64,000 nucleotides of DNA, taken from Dryomyza anilis (lineage: Eukaryota > Arthropoda > Insecta > Diptera > Dryomyzidae). Where the stretch lies: positions 116,139,593 to 116,203,592 of the forward strand of contig OX638130.1 in the NCBI GenBank assembly GCA_951804985.1, given 5' to 3'. Both the position numbers and the translations under genes were made by a program. Positions 35,686 to 47,895 of the stretch are shown here, piece by piece. Every line of letters begins with the position of its first letter. The first letter of the stretch is position 1. The notes under the pieces are model-generated. The model saw only the letters and a program-made list of their open reading frames with translations, did no database searches and was not told the origin of the DNA.

Positions 35686-36990
35686 ATAAAATTGTGAATT
35701 TATGAGTTTTGAATTTATGGATTTATATATGTATGAATGAAATCATGAATTTAGGACGTTTTTAAATTATGAAATATAAGCAATTTACGAATTATTGAAT
35801 TTTTGAATTTACGAAGTTATAAATTTACGAAATTATAAATTTTTGAAAATCTGAAGTTTTGAATTTAAGGTATTACGAATTTATGAATATATGAATTTGT
35901 GAATTAATGAATTTATGAATTACGAATTTATGAATTTATAAATTTGTGAATCTATGAATTTAAACTTATGAATTTATGAAATTATGAATTTATGAACTTA
36001 TGACTTTATGAATTTATGTATTTATGAATTTACGAATTTATGAATTTATGAATTTATGAATTTATGAATTTATGAATTTATGAATTTACGAATTTACGAA
36101 TTTAAGAACTTAAGAATTTATGAATTTATGAATTTATGAATTTTTGAATTTTTGAATTTGTGAATCTATAAATTTTTGAATTTATGAATTTATGAATTTA
36201 TGAATTTATGAAATTATGAATTTATGAATTTATGTATTTATGAATTTATGAATTTATGAATTTATGAATTTTCGAATTTATGAATTTATGAATTTATGAT
36301 TATATGATTTTATGATTTTATGAATTTATGAATTTATGAATTTATGAATTTATGAATTTATGAATTTATGAATTTATGAATTTATGAATTTATGAATTTA
36401 TGAATTTATGAATTTATGAATTTATGAATTTATGAATTTATGAATTTATGAATTTATGAATTTATGACTTTTATGACTTTATGACTTTAAGTATTTATGT
36501 ATTTATGAATTTATGAATTTTGGAATTTATGAATTTTGGAATTTATGAATTTATAAATTAATGAATTTATAAATTTAGGAATTTAGGAATTTTTAAATTC
36601 ATGAATAGATGAAATTAAGAAATTATTATTTATAAATTTATGAAATAATGAATTTACGAAATTATGAAATTAGGAAGTTATGAAATTATGAAATTAGGAA
36701 GTTATGAAATTATGAAATGAGAAAACTATTAAATAATGAATTTATAAATATATGAACTAATAAATTTGTAAATGAATGATGTTATGAATTCTCGATGTAA
36801 TGAAATTATGAATTTGTAAATTTATAAATTTTATGATATTATCATGTTTTGAATTTTGGATTTTATGAATTTACCTATTTATGTAACTATGAATTTGTCA
36901 TTTGACGTAAATTTATAAATTCATTCTGTATTCATTCTATTATTCATCTATTTATAAATTTTATGCATTTATGAATTTTAAAATTTGTAT
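35686..36990. repeat. 8-bp satellite TGAATTTA, degenerate at its edges
   Basis: TGAATTTA repeats are almost perfect at 36,010-36,090 and 36,180-36,470. They decay outward into GAATTTACGAATTT, GAAATTATGAA and AAATTAGGAAGTTATG forms. The centre is the most homogeneous and the edges the most diverged, the usual pattern for an array maintained by unequal exchange. Confidence 0.93.
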
Positions 36991-38073
36991 ATTCTGTATA
37001 TTTTCTTTAAAAAAAATGCCATATTAATTGCATTAAGAAATCTTCATATTATTTACGCACATTTAAATTACAAATTGCAACAAATTGTAGTTATTACAAT
37101 TTTAGTTTCTTTGCATTTTCAACCCTATTTCAATTTTGCAGCCTCAATTTTGTGTTTATTCTAATTTTCACATATTTTGCAATTCCGTTTCAATGCAAAG
37201 CGTTCCACCACAGTAACTCGGCCTATATTTCATTTTACTATTTGTAGTTTTTTTTTTCATTTCACATTTTCATTTTCGTTTGTTTTGTTGGTTTGTTGTC
37301 CAACGTGTCATTGCGCCCAAAATTATGCAGCAACATTTTATGTTACAAAATATGGACAGAAATCACACTGACAGACAGACAGATAGGCTGCACTGGCAGA
37401 CAGACAAACAGAGCAAGAGACAGACAGACAGACATTCAGTCAGTTAGACGAATGGACGGACACAAATTCACACAAATAGACAGACTGTCACGCAGCAAGG
37501 CAGGCAACTTTGTACAAAAACCAAAATATTTGCTTTGCACAACTGGCTTTGTTTAGAAATTTAGGTTACTCTATGGAGGTCTATCAGAACTGTCATTGTG
37601 TGAGATTTTCAGTATATGACAGCAAATGCTCGTGCTGCAGGAAGGCAGGCAGCGAAGGACACGTAAACAAACTCACAATTGCTGCAAACAAATCACAGTT
37701 GACACAATTATTGCTAGATAGCAAAATATGCATGAACAATGTATTGATTGTTCTTGCAATTTGGGGCTAACAATTGAACAATTTAAGACACTTTTGTTTT
37801 GGCTGACACCTATGATGTATTTTTGTTTTTGCGCTTTAATTTGCAATTGAACATGTTCACAATACTGGAATAATTTAATTACAAATACAGGTTGTAATTT
37901 TTGCAACATATTTTTGGAAATGATTTATTCATGAATTTTGCTTTTTTTTATTTAATTTTCATTTGTTGTGTATTTACGTATTTTTGTAATGAATTTTGTG
38001 TTTGTTTAAATTAATGATATTATTAATTTTTTATTATATAAACTGATGAACCTACGAATCTAAGATAATACAA
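36991..38073. other. Unique sequence with CAGA tract
   Basis: An impure (CAGA)n run lies at 37,367-37,435. The stretch 37,290-37,770 is open in overlapping frames but lacks motifs. Nothing else is seen. Confidence 0.45.
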
Positions 38074-38989
38074 ATTTATGTATTTATGTATTTATGTATT
38101 TATGTATTTATGTATTTATGTATTTATGTATTTATGTATTTATGTATTTATGTATTTATTTATGTATTTATGTATTTATGTATTTATGTATTTATGTATT
38201 TATGTATTTATGTATTTATGTATTTATGTATTTATGTATTTATGTATTTATGTATTTATGTATTTATGTATTTATGTATTTATGTATTTATGTATTTATG
38301 TATTTATGTATTTATGTATTTATGTATTTATGTATTTATGTATTTATGTATTTATGTATTTATGTATTTATGTATTTATGTATTTATGTATTTATGTATT
38401 TATGTATTTATGTATTTATGTATTTATGTATTTATGTATTTATGTATTTATGTATTTATGTATTTATGTATTTATGTATTTATGTATTTATGTATTTATG
38501 TATTTATGTATTTATGTATTTATGTATTTATGTATTTATGTATTTATGTATTTATGTATTTATGTATTTATGTATTTATGTATTTATGTATTTATGTATT
38601 TATGTATTTATGTATTTATGTATTTATGTATTTATGTATTTATGTATTTATGTATTTATGTATTTATGTATTTATGTATTTATGTATTTATGTATTTATG
38701 TATTTATGTATTTATGTATTTATGTATTTATGTATTTATGTATTTATGTATTTATGTATTTATGTATTTATGTATTTATGTATTTATGTATTTATGTATT
38801 TATGTATTTATGTATTTATGTATTTATGTATTTATGTATTTATGTATTTATGTATTTATGTATTTATGTATTTATGTATTTATGTATTTATGTATTTATG
38901 TATTTATGTATTTATGTATTTATGTATTTATGTATTTATGTATTTATGTATTTATGTATTTATGTATTTATGTATTTATGTATTTATGT
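38074..38989. repeat. 8-bp satellite TATTTATG, left block (~114 copies)
   Basis: Almost perfect 8-bp repeats, with one 4-bp irregularity near 38,155-38,165. Because 8 is not a multiple of 3, all three plus-strand frames are open and read the same 8-residue repeat MYLCIYVF; this is a repeat artefact and not a gene. The array continues after a transposon insertion at 41,878. Confidence 0.98.
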
Positions 38990-39468
38990 CAAGGATTGAA
39001 ACCGTAACCGAAACCGAAACCGATATCCATTTAAAACCGTTCCATTTTTAAAACCGAAACCGTAACCGAAACCGTTATACGAAAATCAGAAATAAACCGA
39101 TATCCAAAACCGATATAAACGGTTTCGGTTTTATACCGGTTTAAAACGGTTTTTAAAAAAGTATAAAAAGAAACAGAAAAACATATTTTATTTTATATAG
39201 AAGATCTTAATGTTTCATGTTTAAATGTCATTTAAAAAAATTTGGAGTTCCCAAAATAAAAATGTTTTGTTGTACAAAAATTCACATGTTGTTTTTTGAG
39301 AAACGATATTTCCAAAAACAACGGTATTTGGTCTAAAATTTGTTCTTTTGTTTCATTAATCGAATTAACAACAAAACACCAGCAACTCCAAGCAAAATTT
39401 TTACGTTAAAAAATGATTCAAATTTTTATAATATTGGTTTTTTCTTTATTTTATTAGTAAAATATATA

Positions 39469-41645
39469 GGGGAGCTTGGGGTAAGTGGGACAAGTTTTGA
39501 AAATTCATTTGAATATTTTTTATATTCTTTTAAGGATCTATTCAATAGAATCCTATTTATAAGTCTTTTAATGAATTTTTGACTGATGTTTCAAAACAGC
39601 TCTATTTCGGACATAAACAAAACAATGGTAATGCAAGAAAAAATGTAAAAAAAGTTTCAAATTATTAACATCTCAGTAACTATTTAAGGAAATACGAAAA
39701 ATGAAGTGCAAGTTCGACAAGTTTAAACATTTCAAGTATAAGGCAGATATTTGTTTACATTAGTGATGATTAAAAATTTCTTGTTCTTGCATTTTTTTGA
39801 ACGAGAACAAGATCGAGATTTTGCAAAAAAAAAAACAAGAGCAAGTGCAAGACTAAGACTGCAAGAAAAATTGACTCTTGCGTTTTTTTATGATTTTAAT
39901 GTATTTATTATGTTTTTAAGGTAATAATGATATACAAAATAATTCATGATATTACTAAATATTGAACAACAAGTAACAATGGAAAGCGTGCAAAATATTT
40001 ATGAACGTGAACATTAATGAAGATGTGTGTTTTTTTTGTTTTTGTCAATTCTAAAGAATATAAGCATCTTAAAAATAAGGCCTGGGAAACACTTTTGAAG
40101 CGGTAAATAGCTTTAAAAGTGCTTCAAAAGTCGCTTCAAAAAGATAAAACAGACAAAACAATGTTTTTCTCTTTTCTTCGCTACGCTAGTTTGTACATCG
40201 ATTGTGCATATGCACTGTGTTATGCACATTATTATTATTTTTGTTTTACTTTTATATATAGTTTTTTTGTTAATTGTAAAATCATGAAGTAATAAAAAAT
40301 AATATATGAACATTTAACAGTGCGATATAGTTAGCTGATATATTGCTTTTTGTGTTTTTCTTTTTTCACAAATCCGCTGATTCGTTTGAAAGTGCAACAA
40401 CAACAAAAATGCGTATAAAGCAGCATCCAAGCTTTTGATAGAATTTTTGGCGGGAAATTCTTTGTACCACAAAGAGAACTCGTTGTTGTTGCCAACTATA
40501 GAGCTGTACTAGATACATACATGTAGTGTGGTGCCATGCGTCTGTCCGTTGCCATGCGTCTGTCTGTGTCATGCGTCTCTCCGTTGTCATGCGTCTGTCT
40601 GTTTGTCATGCGTCTGTTTGTTGCCATGCGATGATACAGGATAGCAACGAAGAGTTGTCGTTGTGAAAGTGTGTGTATAAGAATCGTTATATTCTCTTCT
40701 TTCTGTTAGTATTCGCTTTGTAGCGTTTGAGTTTGTCTTCGTATGGTGTTCGCAAAGAAAAATGTTACTATGCAAGATATTATTTGAGTTCTATTTACAT
40801 ACGGATTTTTTAATCTGTGACGAAAACAGAAATATGCCTATACGAAATAATCCTTATATTTATTGTATATGTATATCGTATAATGTATATCGTCGTTGTA
40901 GAACGAAAAGTCACCAAATACATTTTTATGAAAAACTTAATTTTCGAGTTTGTTGATTAATATTATAAATTGATGCATTTTTAAAGGTGAAATATCAACT
41001 AATAGATTTACATTTTCTTATCAATTGACAGATTCATAAAGAAGTTTGTAAAAAATATTTAGCATTTTGAAAATGTATTTGGTGACTTATCGTTCATTTT
41101 ATTATGGCCTTGAGATTTTGAATTGTCTCGTCAACATCACTTGATTTATACAATTATTTTTTACAAGCTTTTATTATTAGTTAATTCTTGTTAAAATATA
41201 ATTCAAATTTTTATGTTATTGGTTTTTTTTTTTGTTGTTAGTAAAATGTTGAAGAAATTGAAAATAAGTACAATTATTACAATTATTGTTCAAATTCTAT
41301 TCGTTTTCATAATTAATATGCAGTTTAAGATACTTGTCTTCGATCTTTTATTTAAAAAGATTAAGATTACCATTTCTTGTCTTGCTCTTGCAGTTCACAG
41401 AATTGTTGAAATTTAATTTCTTTGGCTTTTATGGATGAAAATTGTACAAAATTCTTTTTCTTTGCAATTCAGATCATATCTCATGTGAAGTCAAAATGTT
41501 GCTTTTCATTGGTTTGTGGTCACGAAATTTTAAATTAAATTTTTTACTTGGCGTAATCAATTAAATAATTCATATAACACAATATTTTTACTAAAATAAC
41601 AACAAACATTGTTTAAATTACGTTTCCCACTTTACCCCAGTATCA
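39469..41645. mobile_element. Nested element with GGGGTAA(A)GTGGGA inverted ends
   Basis: TTGGGGTAAGTGGGACAAG lies at about 39,477-39,495. Its near-inverse TTTCCCACTTTACCCCAG lies at about 41,623-41,640, inside the hAT-like element. A ~47-bp direct repeat (ATTCAAATTTTTAT...GTTAGTAAAA-type) occurs near 39,417 and 41,200, which suggests rearrangement. No transposase motif was found in the interior. Superfamily unknown and exact ends uncertain. Confidence 0.5.
40901..41095. mobile_element. 195-bp MITE with 26-bp inverted arms
   Basis: The left arm (40,901-40,926) begins GAACGAAAAGTCACCAAATA. The right arm (41,070-41,095) ends in its inverse with a single mismatch over 26 bp. It sits inside the nested element above and contains no ORF of note. 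Confidence 0.7.
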
Positions 41646-41877
41646 TAATTTGAACATAATTTAGCACCATATAAAAAAATGTAAAATTATTTGAAAAATA
41701 TGGAAATAAAGAAAATTTATACAAAAACCGAAATCAAAACCGAAACCGTAACATGGAACCGGTACACCGAAACCGTTTCGGTAGAAAAACTTAAAACCGA
41801 AACCGTAACCGAAACCGAAACGCGGAAAAAACCGAAACCGAAATCGAAACCGTTATTCGTTTAGGTTTCAATCCTTG

Positions 41878-42668
41878 ATTTATGTATTTATGTATTTATG
41901 TATTTATGTATTTATGTATTTATGTATTTATGTATTTATGTATTTATGTATTTATGTATTTATGTATTTATGTATTTATGTATTTATGTATTTATGTATT
42001 TATGTATTTATGTATTTATGTATTTATGTATTTATGTATTTATGTATTTATGTATTTATGTATATATGTTTTTATGTATTTATGTATTTATGTATTTATG
42101 TATTTATGTATTTATGTATTTATGTATTTATGTATTTATGTATTTATGTATTTATGTATTTATGTATTTATGTATTTATGTATTTATGTATTTATGTATT
42201 TATGTATTTATGTATTTATGTATTTATGTATTTATGTATTTATGTATTTATGTATTTATGTATTTATGTATTTATGTATTTATGTATTTATGTATTTATG
42301 TATTTATGTATTTATGTATTTATGTATTTATGTATTTATGTATTTATGTATTTATGTATTTATGTATTTATGTATTTATGTATTTATGTATTTATGTATT
42401 TATGTATTTATGTATTTATGTATTTATGTATTTATGTATTTATGTATTTATGTATTTATGTATTTATGTATTTATGTATTTATGTATTTATGTATTTATG
42501 TATTTATGTATTTATGTATTTATGTATTTATGTATTTATGTATTTATGTATTTATGTATTTATGTATTTATGTATTTATGTATTTATGTATTTATGTATT
42601 TATGTATTTATGTATTTATGTATTTATGTATTTATGTATTTATGTATTTATGTATTTATGTATTAATG
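41878..42668. repeat. 8-bp satellite TATTTATG, right block (~98 copies)
   Basis: This continues the array at 38,074-38,989 beyond the transposon. It is nearly perfect, with substitutions clustered near 42,061-42,075, and breaks up at 42,665-42,730 into related AATTTATGAATTT text. Confidence 0.97.
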
Positions 42669-44533
42669 TATGATTGATTGAATTATAGATTTTTTTAATT
42701 TATGTAGGTATGAATTGATGAATTTATGAATTTACAAATTTTTGTTACATTAATTCATTAATTTTTACCTAATAAAATTACTATTTTATGGTACTATTTT
42801 GAGTATATTTCATTATTAAATCAAACATTTTGTTTTTTTATTTGATAAACTAATAATATATTCTACATTTCACAAATATCCTCAAAATAGCATGTGTATG
42901 TCCCACAAATAATTCATCACACATGCAATCAAACACGTACAACGCAGTCACGTCGGTCAGCCTCCACCTCCTACCACCCACACAGCTGCCTGTCTCTTTG
43001 CATCGAACTGACGAACACCTCATTGATCCGGACGTCTGTCTGTTGGTCACATCTTCTGTTGCACAATATTAACCACGATGTTCGAGCAACATTTTCATCA
43101 ACAGCAACCAAGTTGAATGTCGTCCGGTGTTTGAGTTTGAGGTTGTTGATGTTGACACTGATGACTCTTGATGATGATTTTGATTTTTGCCAAACACAGA
43201 ATTCGATTTATTTTATGGATATGTTGTTGGTCTTCCTACTGCCCGATCCAGCTGCCTACTACTAACATAGGTCACTGACATGACAACCAAGATTTTCCGT
43301 TTGTGCATAATATATTTAGTTTGAATATGTGTGTGTGTGTGTGTCACATAATGTATTTGTGTGCGTGTCTTTATAATTTATTAATTCTTTAAGACATCTT
43401 TCGAAGAATGATTTCAGTGCAAATATGCTTAATGGTCTTGCTTTTGTATTAAAGGCACTTTAAATCATTGATGAGCTGAGGCATTTTGTGAAATTTTTGC
43501 ATCGATTGAATAGAAAATTAATTAAAATTGAGACTTTGAGAAAAAGACATTTAACAATTTATGCATTGAACTATTTTAACAGAAATCAATAAGAAAAAAA
43601 AAATCCACAGATTCGTTAGTTAGAACCAAATAATTACAATGCTATTTTAATTTTTTTGAACCCTTTTTAACCGAAAATGAAACTGCTGGTACTGGCACTT
43701 ATATGTACCGACCCAATCGAAAGGGTTAATATCACTTTAGTGTTATATATAGCTAATTCTGTTCAGACAACCGAATAACAACTACTTCAATGCAACAACA
43801 GTAAGATTTCATAATAATAATTCTTTGTCCCTTAACTGATTTAATACCCTGCTCTAATCGTGCAACTCCATCGTCGCCACTTGGATTTGCATTCCGCTTT
43901 ATCTGCTCTTCTATTCTAAAATACATCTCTCGATGCCTTCCATTATTCTCACTCGAAATCACAGTCACAATCGTATCATCAACTAATTTCGTAACCACGT
44001 TAATATCTGATAAGTTGGCCATTGAGACCACTGAGTTATGACCACCACCGCCAAGAGCTTAGCTCTTAATGTCGATGCGTCCATCAGCAGTATGACATAA
44101 ACTCCTCTCAATAATTATGCTTTTGATCGGTGTGTCATCATGTTGATGCCAACTGTCAATTATATTTGATAGTTTCGTTGTCAGACGTTCATTAATGTGC
44201 GTCTGACAACGCTAGAGCCACAAATTGTAAAATTATTTAAAGCGACAACCTAGTTACCGTGCCGTCTATATTTGCTTTGACTTTGAGAATTTGATTTGTG
44301 TTAAACATATTTAACATGAGCTTTATTTTAAATCAAAACAAAATTAAAAACTGTCTGATTAAAATAATAATTTTGCATTTTATACAACGATTGTATTTGA
44401 TTCTGAGCTGATTACTATATTAAATGTGTGATTAACATAGTAGTATAATTTTGTAATCTCTTTGTAAAAATTTGGTAGTCGGAAAATTCTACTTATTTTG
44501 CTTGAAAAGCCAAATTCTCACGTACAATTTTTA
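42669..44533. other. Unique non-coding sequence with one doubtful frame
   Basis: A GC-richer stretch at 42,890-43,270 is open on both strands without motifs. A (GT)n run lies near 43,328-43,345. A single piggyBac-like end (GGGTTAA at 43,724) was noted but has no partner. The minus-strand frame at 43,753-44,211 is listed separately. Confidence 0.4.
43753..44211 (-). pseudogene. Unrecognised broken open frame, possible gene remnant
   Basis: On the minus strand, 153 codons read through with a single TAA at 44,059-44,061. Codon use is mixed and the composition protein-like, with charged stretches such as RHREMYFRIEEQIKR in the second half. No family is recognised. A perfect 12-bp-arm stem-loop (CGTTGTCAGACG / CGTCTGACAACG, 44,176-44,211) sits exactly at its start. 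In a window this size one such frame could arise by chance, so this is a weak call. Confidence 0.2.
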
Positions 44534-45656
44534 ACAGAGATAAGTCATCCGCATAAATGTTCTTCTTCGAAACATTTTTTCATATATATAATTCATTGTA
44601 TTGAAGAACCATTCATAATATTAATGACTAACGACATCAATGTTATGAATGTGATCATAAATACGAAGAATGCTTGGTAACTGTCGAAAAAGTGTTCTTT
44701 AATGTGATGAACAGTATGTGAAGAATACGTTTCCTCATATTAATGAACCAAAATATAAAATACAATATATATGTTCTTCATATTGAAGAACGCTGTTCAT
44801 TAAACCAAATTTCTATCAAAATATTTTTATTTCGTTCATTTTTTGCCGTACTTCTCAGCTCTCAAGTAGTTCTTGTGTTTTATTTCTTATAAATGGTTTT
44901 TTAACAGGGACGCTACAAAAGTAGAGAGAAAGGGACAGCAAACGACGGCATATTTCTTGTCGCTCTTTTGACATTTCTCTTCAGTAAGGTTTGCCATTTC
45001 ATGATGGAAAGATATACGAATTCGAATTTCGGTAGTAAATTTTAATAATTTCGACTCGTTGTTGGCTCGTATATCTTTCCATCATGAAATGGCAAACCTT
45101 ACTGAAGAGAAATGTCAAAAGAGCGGCAAGAAATATGGCGTCGTTTGCTGTCCCTGTTGCTCTACTTTTGTACCGTCCCTGTTGAAAACCCTAGAAGAAA
45201 ACTTTTGTAGCGCTCTTATTGAAAAACCCTTTATAATGCTTGTTCGACATGCATAAATTAGTAACATGTTTTATAATATATTTATTATAATTTCAACTTT
45301 TTATTAAATACATTTTTTTTCGAAAAAAATATTTTTTTTCGAATAATTTCTTTTTCGGAATTTTTTTTTCGGATAATTTATTTTACTTTTATTTTTTAAA
45401 TATAAGTTTTACAACACGTTTTTATTCGACTAATTTAATATTTTTTTTTTTTTTTTTTAAATATTATGAACAAATTCTTCAATATGACAATTCAAATACA
45501 TTGTATTGAATATTTTGTTCATATATATAATGAATGCATTCATTAATATGTCAGTTAATGAACGATGATATCAATATGATGAATCTGGTACTTGGTGAAA
45601 AAATTCATAATATTTATGAATAAATTCATCATATTTAAGAATTTTTTTTTCTGTGT
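44534..45656 (-). mobile_element. Palindromic foldback element, copy B
   Basis: The inverse of copy A: its right end (CATAATATTTATGAATAAAT...CTGTGT, 45,606-45,656) matches copy A's left end in reverse complement. The central palindrome is at about 44,890-45,245, with arms containing GACGCTACAAAAGTAGAG, CTCTTCAGTAAGGTTTGCC and CATCATGAAATGGC. The outer left palindrome arm is partly missing compared with A. It contains TTTTTTGCCGTACTT, which copy A lacks but copy C has. Confidence 0.75.
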
Positions 45657-47039
45657 AAATATGTATGTGTCCTTTAAATTTCTTTAAACTTGGTATTTGA
45701 TAATATAACTCTGCTTATCAATATTAATCCATTAAAAACTAAAACATTGATGGGGAAAATTGGCAAATCAATGAAAATGCTTTGCCATTTCTCTTCCAAT
45801 TAAGCATACATTTGTGCATCTCAAAATGAATTGTTTAAAACTTGAATTTCATCCTTATATTTTTTCTTTAAAAAAATGTTTTCAAATTTTCTTTATTATC
45901 ATCCCTTCTTAATACTCGTCTTCTCTTTCTTACCCCATATATAATATAGATTTCCACTCAATTTCTCCAATTTTAAAGCTTATTCTGCTGCTTCATACTT
46001 CGTTAAGTTTTCTTGTTGTTCACGGCTTTGCGCGCTCGACATACAGCGAAACAGTGTTGCCAATGCGACAGACAACCGGTGCATTGTAGTATGTGTCGAA
46101 ACACATATGTATGGTTGTATGTATGTGTACATGCGTATGTGTGCGTACTTCTAAAACTAATTACGAGCGCCAGTGCAATGTCGTCCTTCCTGCTTAAGGA
46201 CAACAACGAATGCATTTGCAAAACTTTTGCCAACTGACTCTGTAGGACAAGAACAACAATACAGTGTATAACCCCACACACACATAGATTGCAATAAAAA
46301 AACACACAGACACTCAGTAAACTTGGCTCTAATAAACTGCAGCCCGCGTGTACGTCGTTAACGTTGTTAAAATAGCAAAAATATACAAAATGTTCCAGGA
46401 GTGAACAATTAATGAAAGCACTAGTAGAAGTTAAAGTAGAAGAAGAAGTAGAAGCACCGAGTAGCTGTAATAAATGCAATTTACTGTTATGAGCCCAGTG
46501 AGCGCTTTATTATTGCAGCTGTGTTAGTGTGAGTTTTCTATTTGTGTCCATTTGCACATGTGTGTGTGTGTTGAGCTAATTAATTGCACTGCGCCAAAAG
46601 TAAATGTTTTGAAAAATTGCCATCTTTAAATACCTACATTTAAAGCATTCAACGTTACTAAAAACAATGCAATGTATGATATATGTTTCCCACAAATATA
46701 TGTTAAAATCTCTGTGGCGACTCGTTTTAACATACTTATCGTCCGTCGCTTTATGGTTAGTCCTGGTATCAAAATCCATTATTGCAATTACCAAAAAAGA
46801 ACGAGTACTGAGAGTTAGTTTAACTAGAAATTTTGAAGTAAAAAGATTTAAATAATTCGCGTAATCAACTTTTTATAGAATATGAATGTATATTCGGTTT
46901 TAACCCTCTATATACATTATAATATGTGCACGACGTATTATAATATGTGCCGAATTTACTTTAAACCCTTTAAAGTCCAAAGAATTCTATGGATTTGAAA
47001 TTCTAAAAATAACTGTAAACTGATTCTGAATGATACTGA
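45657..47039. other. Unique non-coding sequence
   Basis: A 158-codon minus-strand frame at 46,003-46,479 is Cys/Thr/Ser-rich and low in complexity with no known domain; I do not regard it as a gene. TATTATAATATGTGC is duplicated near 46,915 and 46,939. Confidence 0.45.
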
Positions 47040-47157
47040 AGTTTCACAGAGTTCCATCCTATCCCCATTCCTTTTTATGGTTTTTATCAATGATCTGATA
47101 AATGGTCTGATTCAATCAGATGTTCTCTCGTTTTACTCAGTAATTGAACCAAGTCCT
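47040..47157 (+). pseudogene. Short diverged non-LTR reverse transcriptase fragment
   Basis: Translation gives VSQSSILSPFLFMVFINDL, which aligns with the SGVPQGSVLSPSLFLVFINDL region of LINE copy 1 (conserved block around the GVPQGS motif). It then degenerates before the FADD box. It is too diverged to belong to the same family as copies 1 and 2. The fragment runs directly into the 9-bp satellite. Confidence 0.65.
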
Positions 47158-47895
47158 ATCTGTTTTATGTGTTCTATCTGTTCTATCTGTTATATCTGTT
47201 ATATCTGTTTTATCTGTTCTATCTGTTCAATCTGTTCAATCTGTTCTATCTGTTCTATCTGTTCTATCTGTTCTATCTGTTCTATCTGTTCTATCTGTTC
47301 TATCTGTTCTATCTGTTCTATCTGTTCTATCTGTTCTATCTGTTCTATCTGTTCTATCTGTTCTATCTGTTCTATCTGTTCTATCTGTTCTATCTGTTCT
47401 ATCTGTTCTATCTGTTCTATCTGTTCTATCTGTTCTATCTGTTCTATCTGTTCTATCTGTTCTATCTGTTCTATATGTTCTATCTGTTCTATCTGTTCTA
47501 TCTGTTCTATCTGTTCTATCTGTTCTATCTGTTCTATCTGTTCTATCTGTTCTATCTGTGCTATCTGTTCTATCAGTTCTATCTGTTCTATCTGTGCTAT
47601 CTGTTCTATCAGTTCTACCTGTTCTATCTGTTCTATCTGTTTTATCTGTTCTATCTTTTCTATCTATTCTATCTGTTCTATCTGTTCTATCTGTTCTATC
47701 TGTTCTATCTGTTCTATCTGTTCTATCTGTTCTATCTGTTCTATCTGTTCTATCTGTTCTATCTGTTCTATCTGTTCTATCTGTTCTATCTGTTCTATCT
47801 GTTCTATCTGTTCTCTCTGTTCTATCTTTACTATCTGTTTTATCTGTTCTGTCGCTTTCATCCGTTCTATATCTTCTATCTCTTGCATCTATCCA
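47158..47895. repeat. 9-bp satellite TTCTATCTG (~80 copies)
   Basis: Near-perfect 9-bp units with scattered substitutions, the cluster at 47,555-47,665 being the most varied. Since 9 is a multiple of 3, plus-strand frames read (SIC)n, (LSV)n and (FYL)n, and one minus frame reads (QIE)n. These are repeat artefacts. The array begins immediately after an RT fragment. Confidence 0.97.

Larger units (their letters stand above)
38990..41877. mobile_element. hAT-like element inserted in the TATTTATG satellite
   Basis: The ends are CAAGGATTGAAACC (38,990-39,003) and its exact inverse GGTTTCAATCCTTG (41,864-41,877). Both are flanked by ATTTATGT, giving an 8-bp target duplication. Subterminal regions are packed with AAACCG/CGGTTT words on both sides (39,000-39,150; 41,727-41,860). 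CA-starting inverted ends, 8-bp duplications and subterminal CCG-type repeats fit the hAT superfamily (Ac-like). No transposase frame is present. The original hAT derivative may be only ~0.7 kb, with the rest contributed by insertions nested inside it. The target duplication is partly ambiguous because the host repeat also has an 8-bp period. Confidence 0.8.

Noticed and set aside
38078..39051. Three overlapping ~300-residue plus-strand open frames with a MYLCIYVF repeat
   Set aside because: They are produced by the 8-bp satellite TATTTATG, which is open in all plus frames and gives the same peptide in each. The second block at 41,875-42,677 is the same.
46003..46479. 158-codon minus-strand frame
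   Set aside because: Cys/Ser/Thr-rich low-complexity translation without motifs; consistent with chance.
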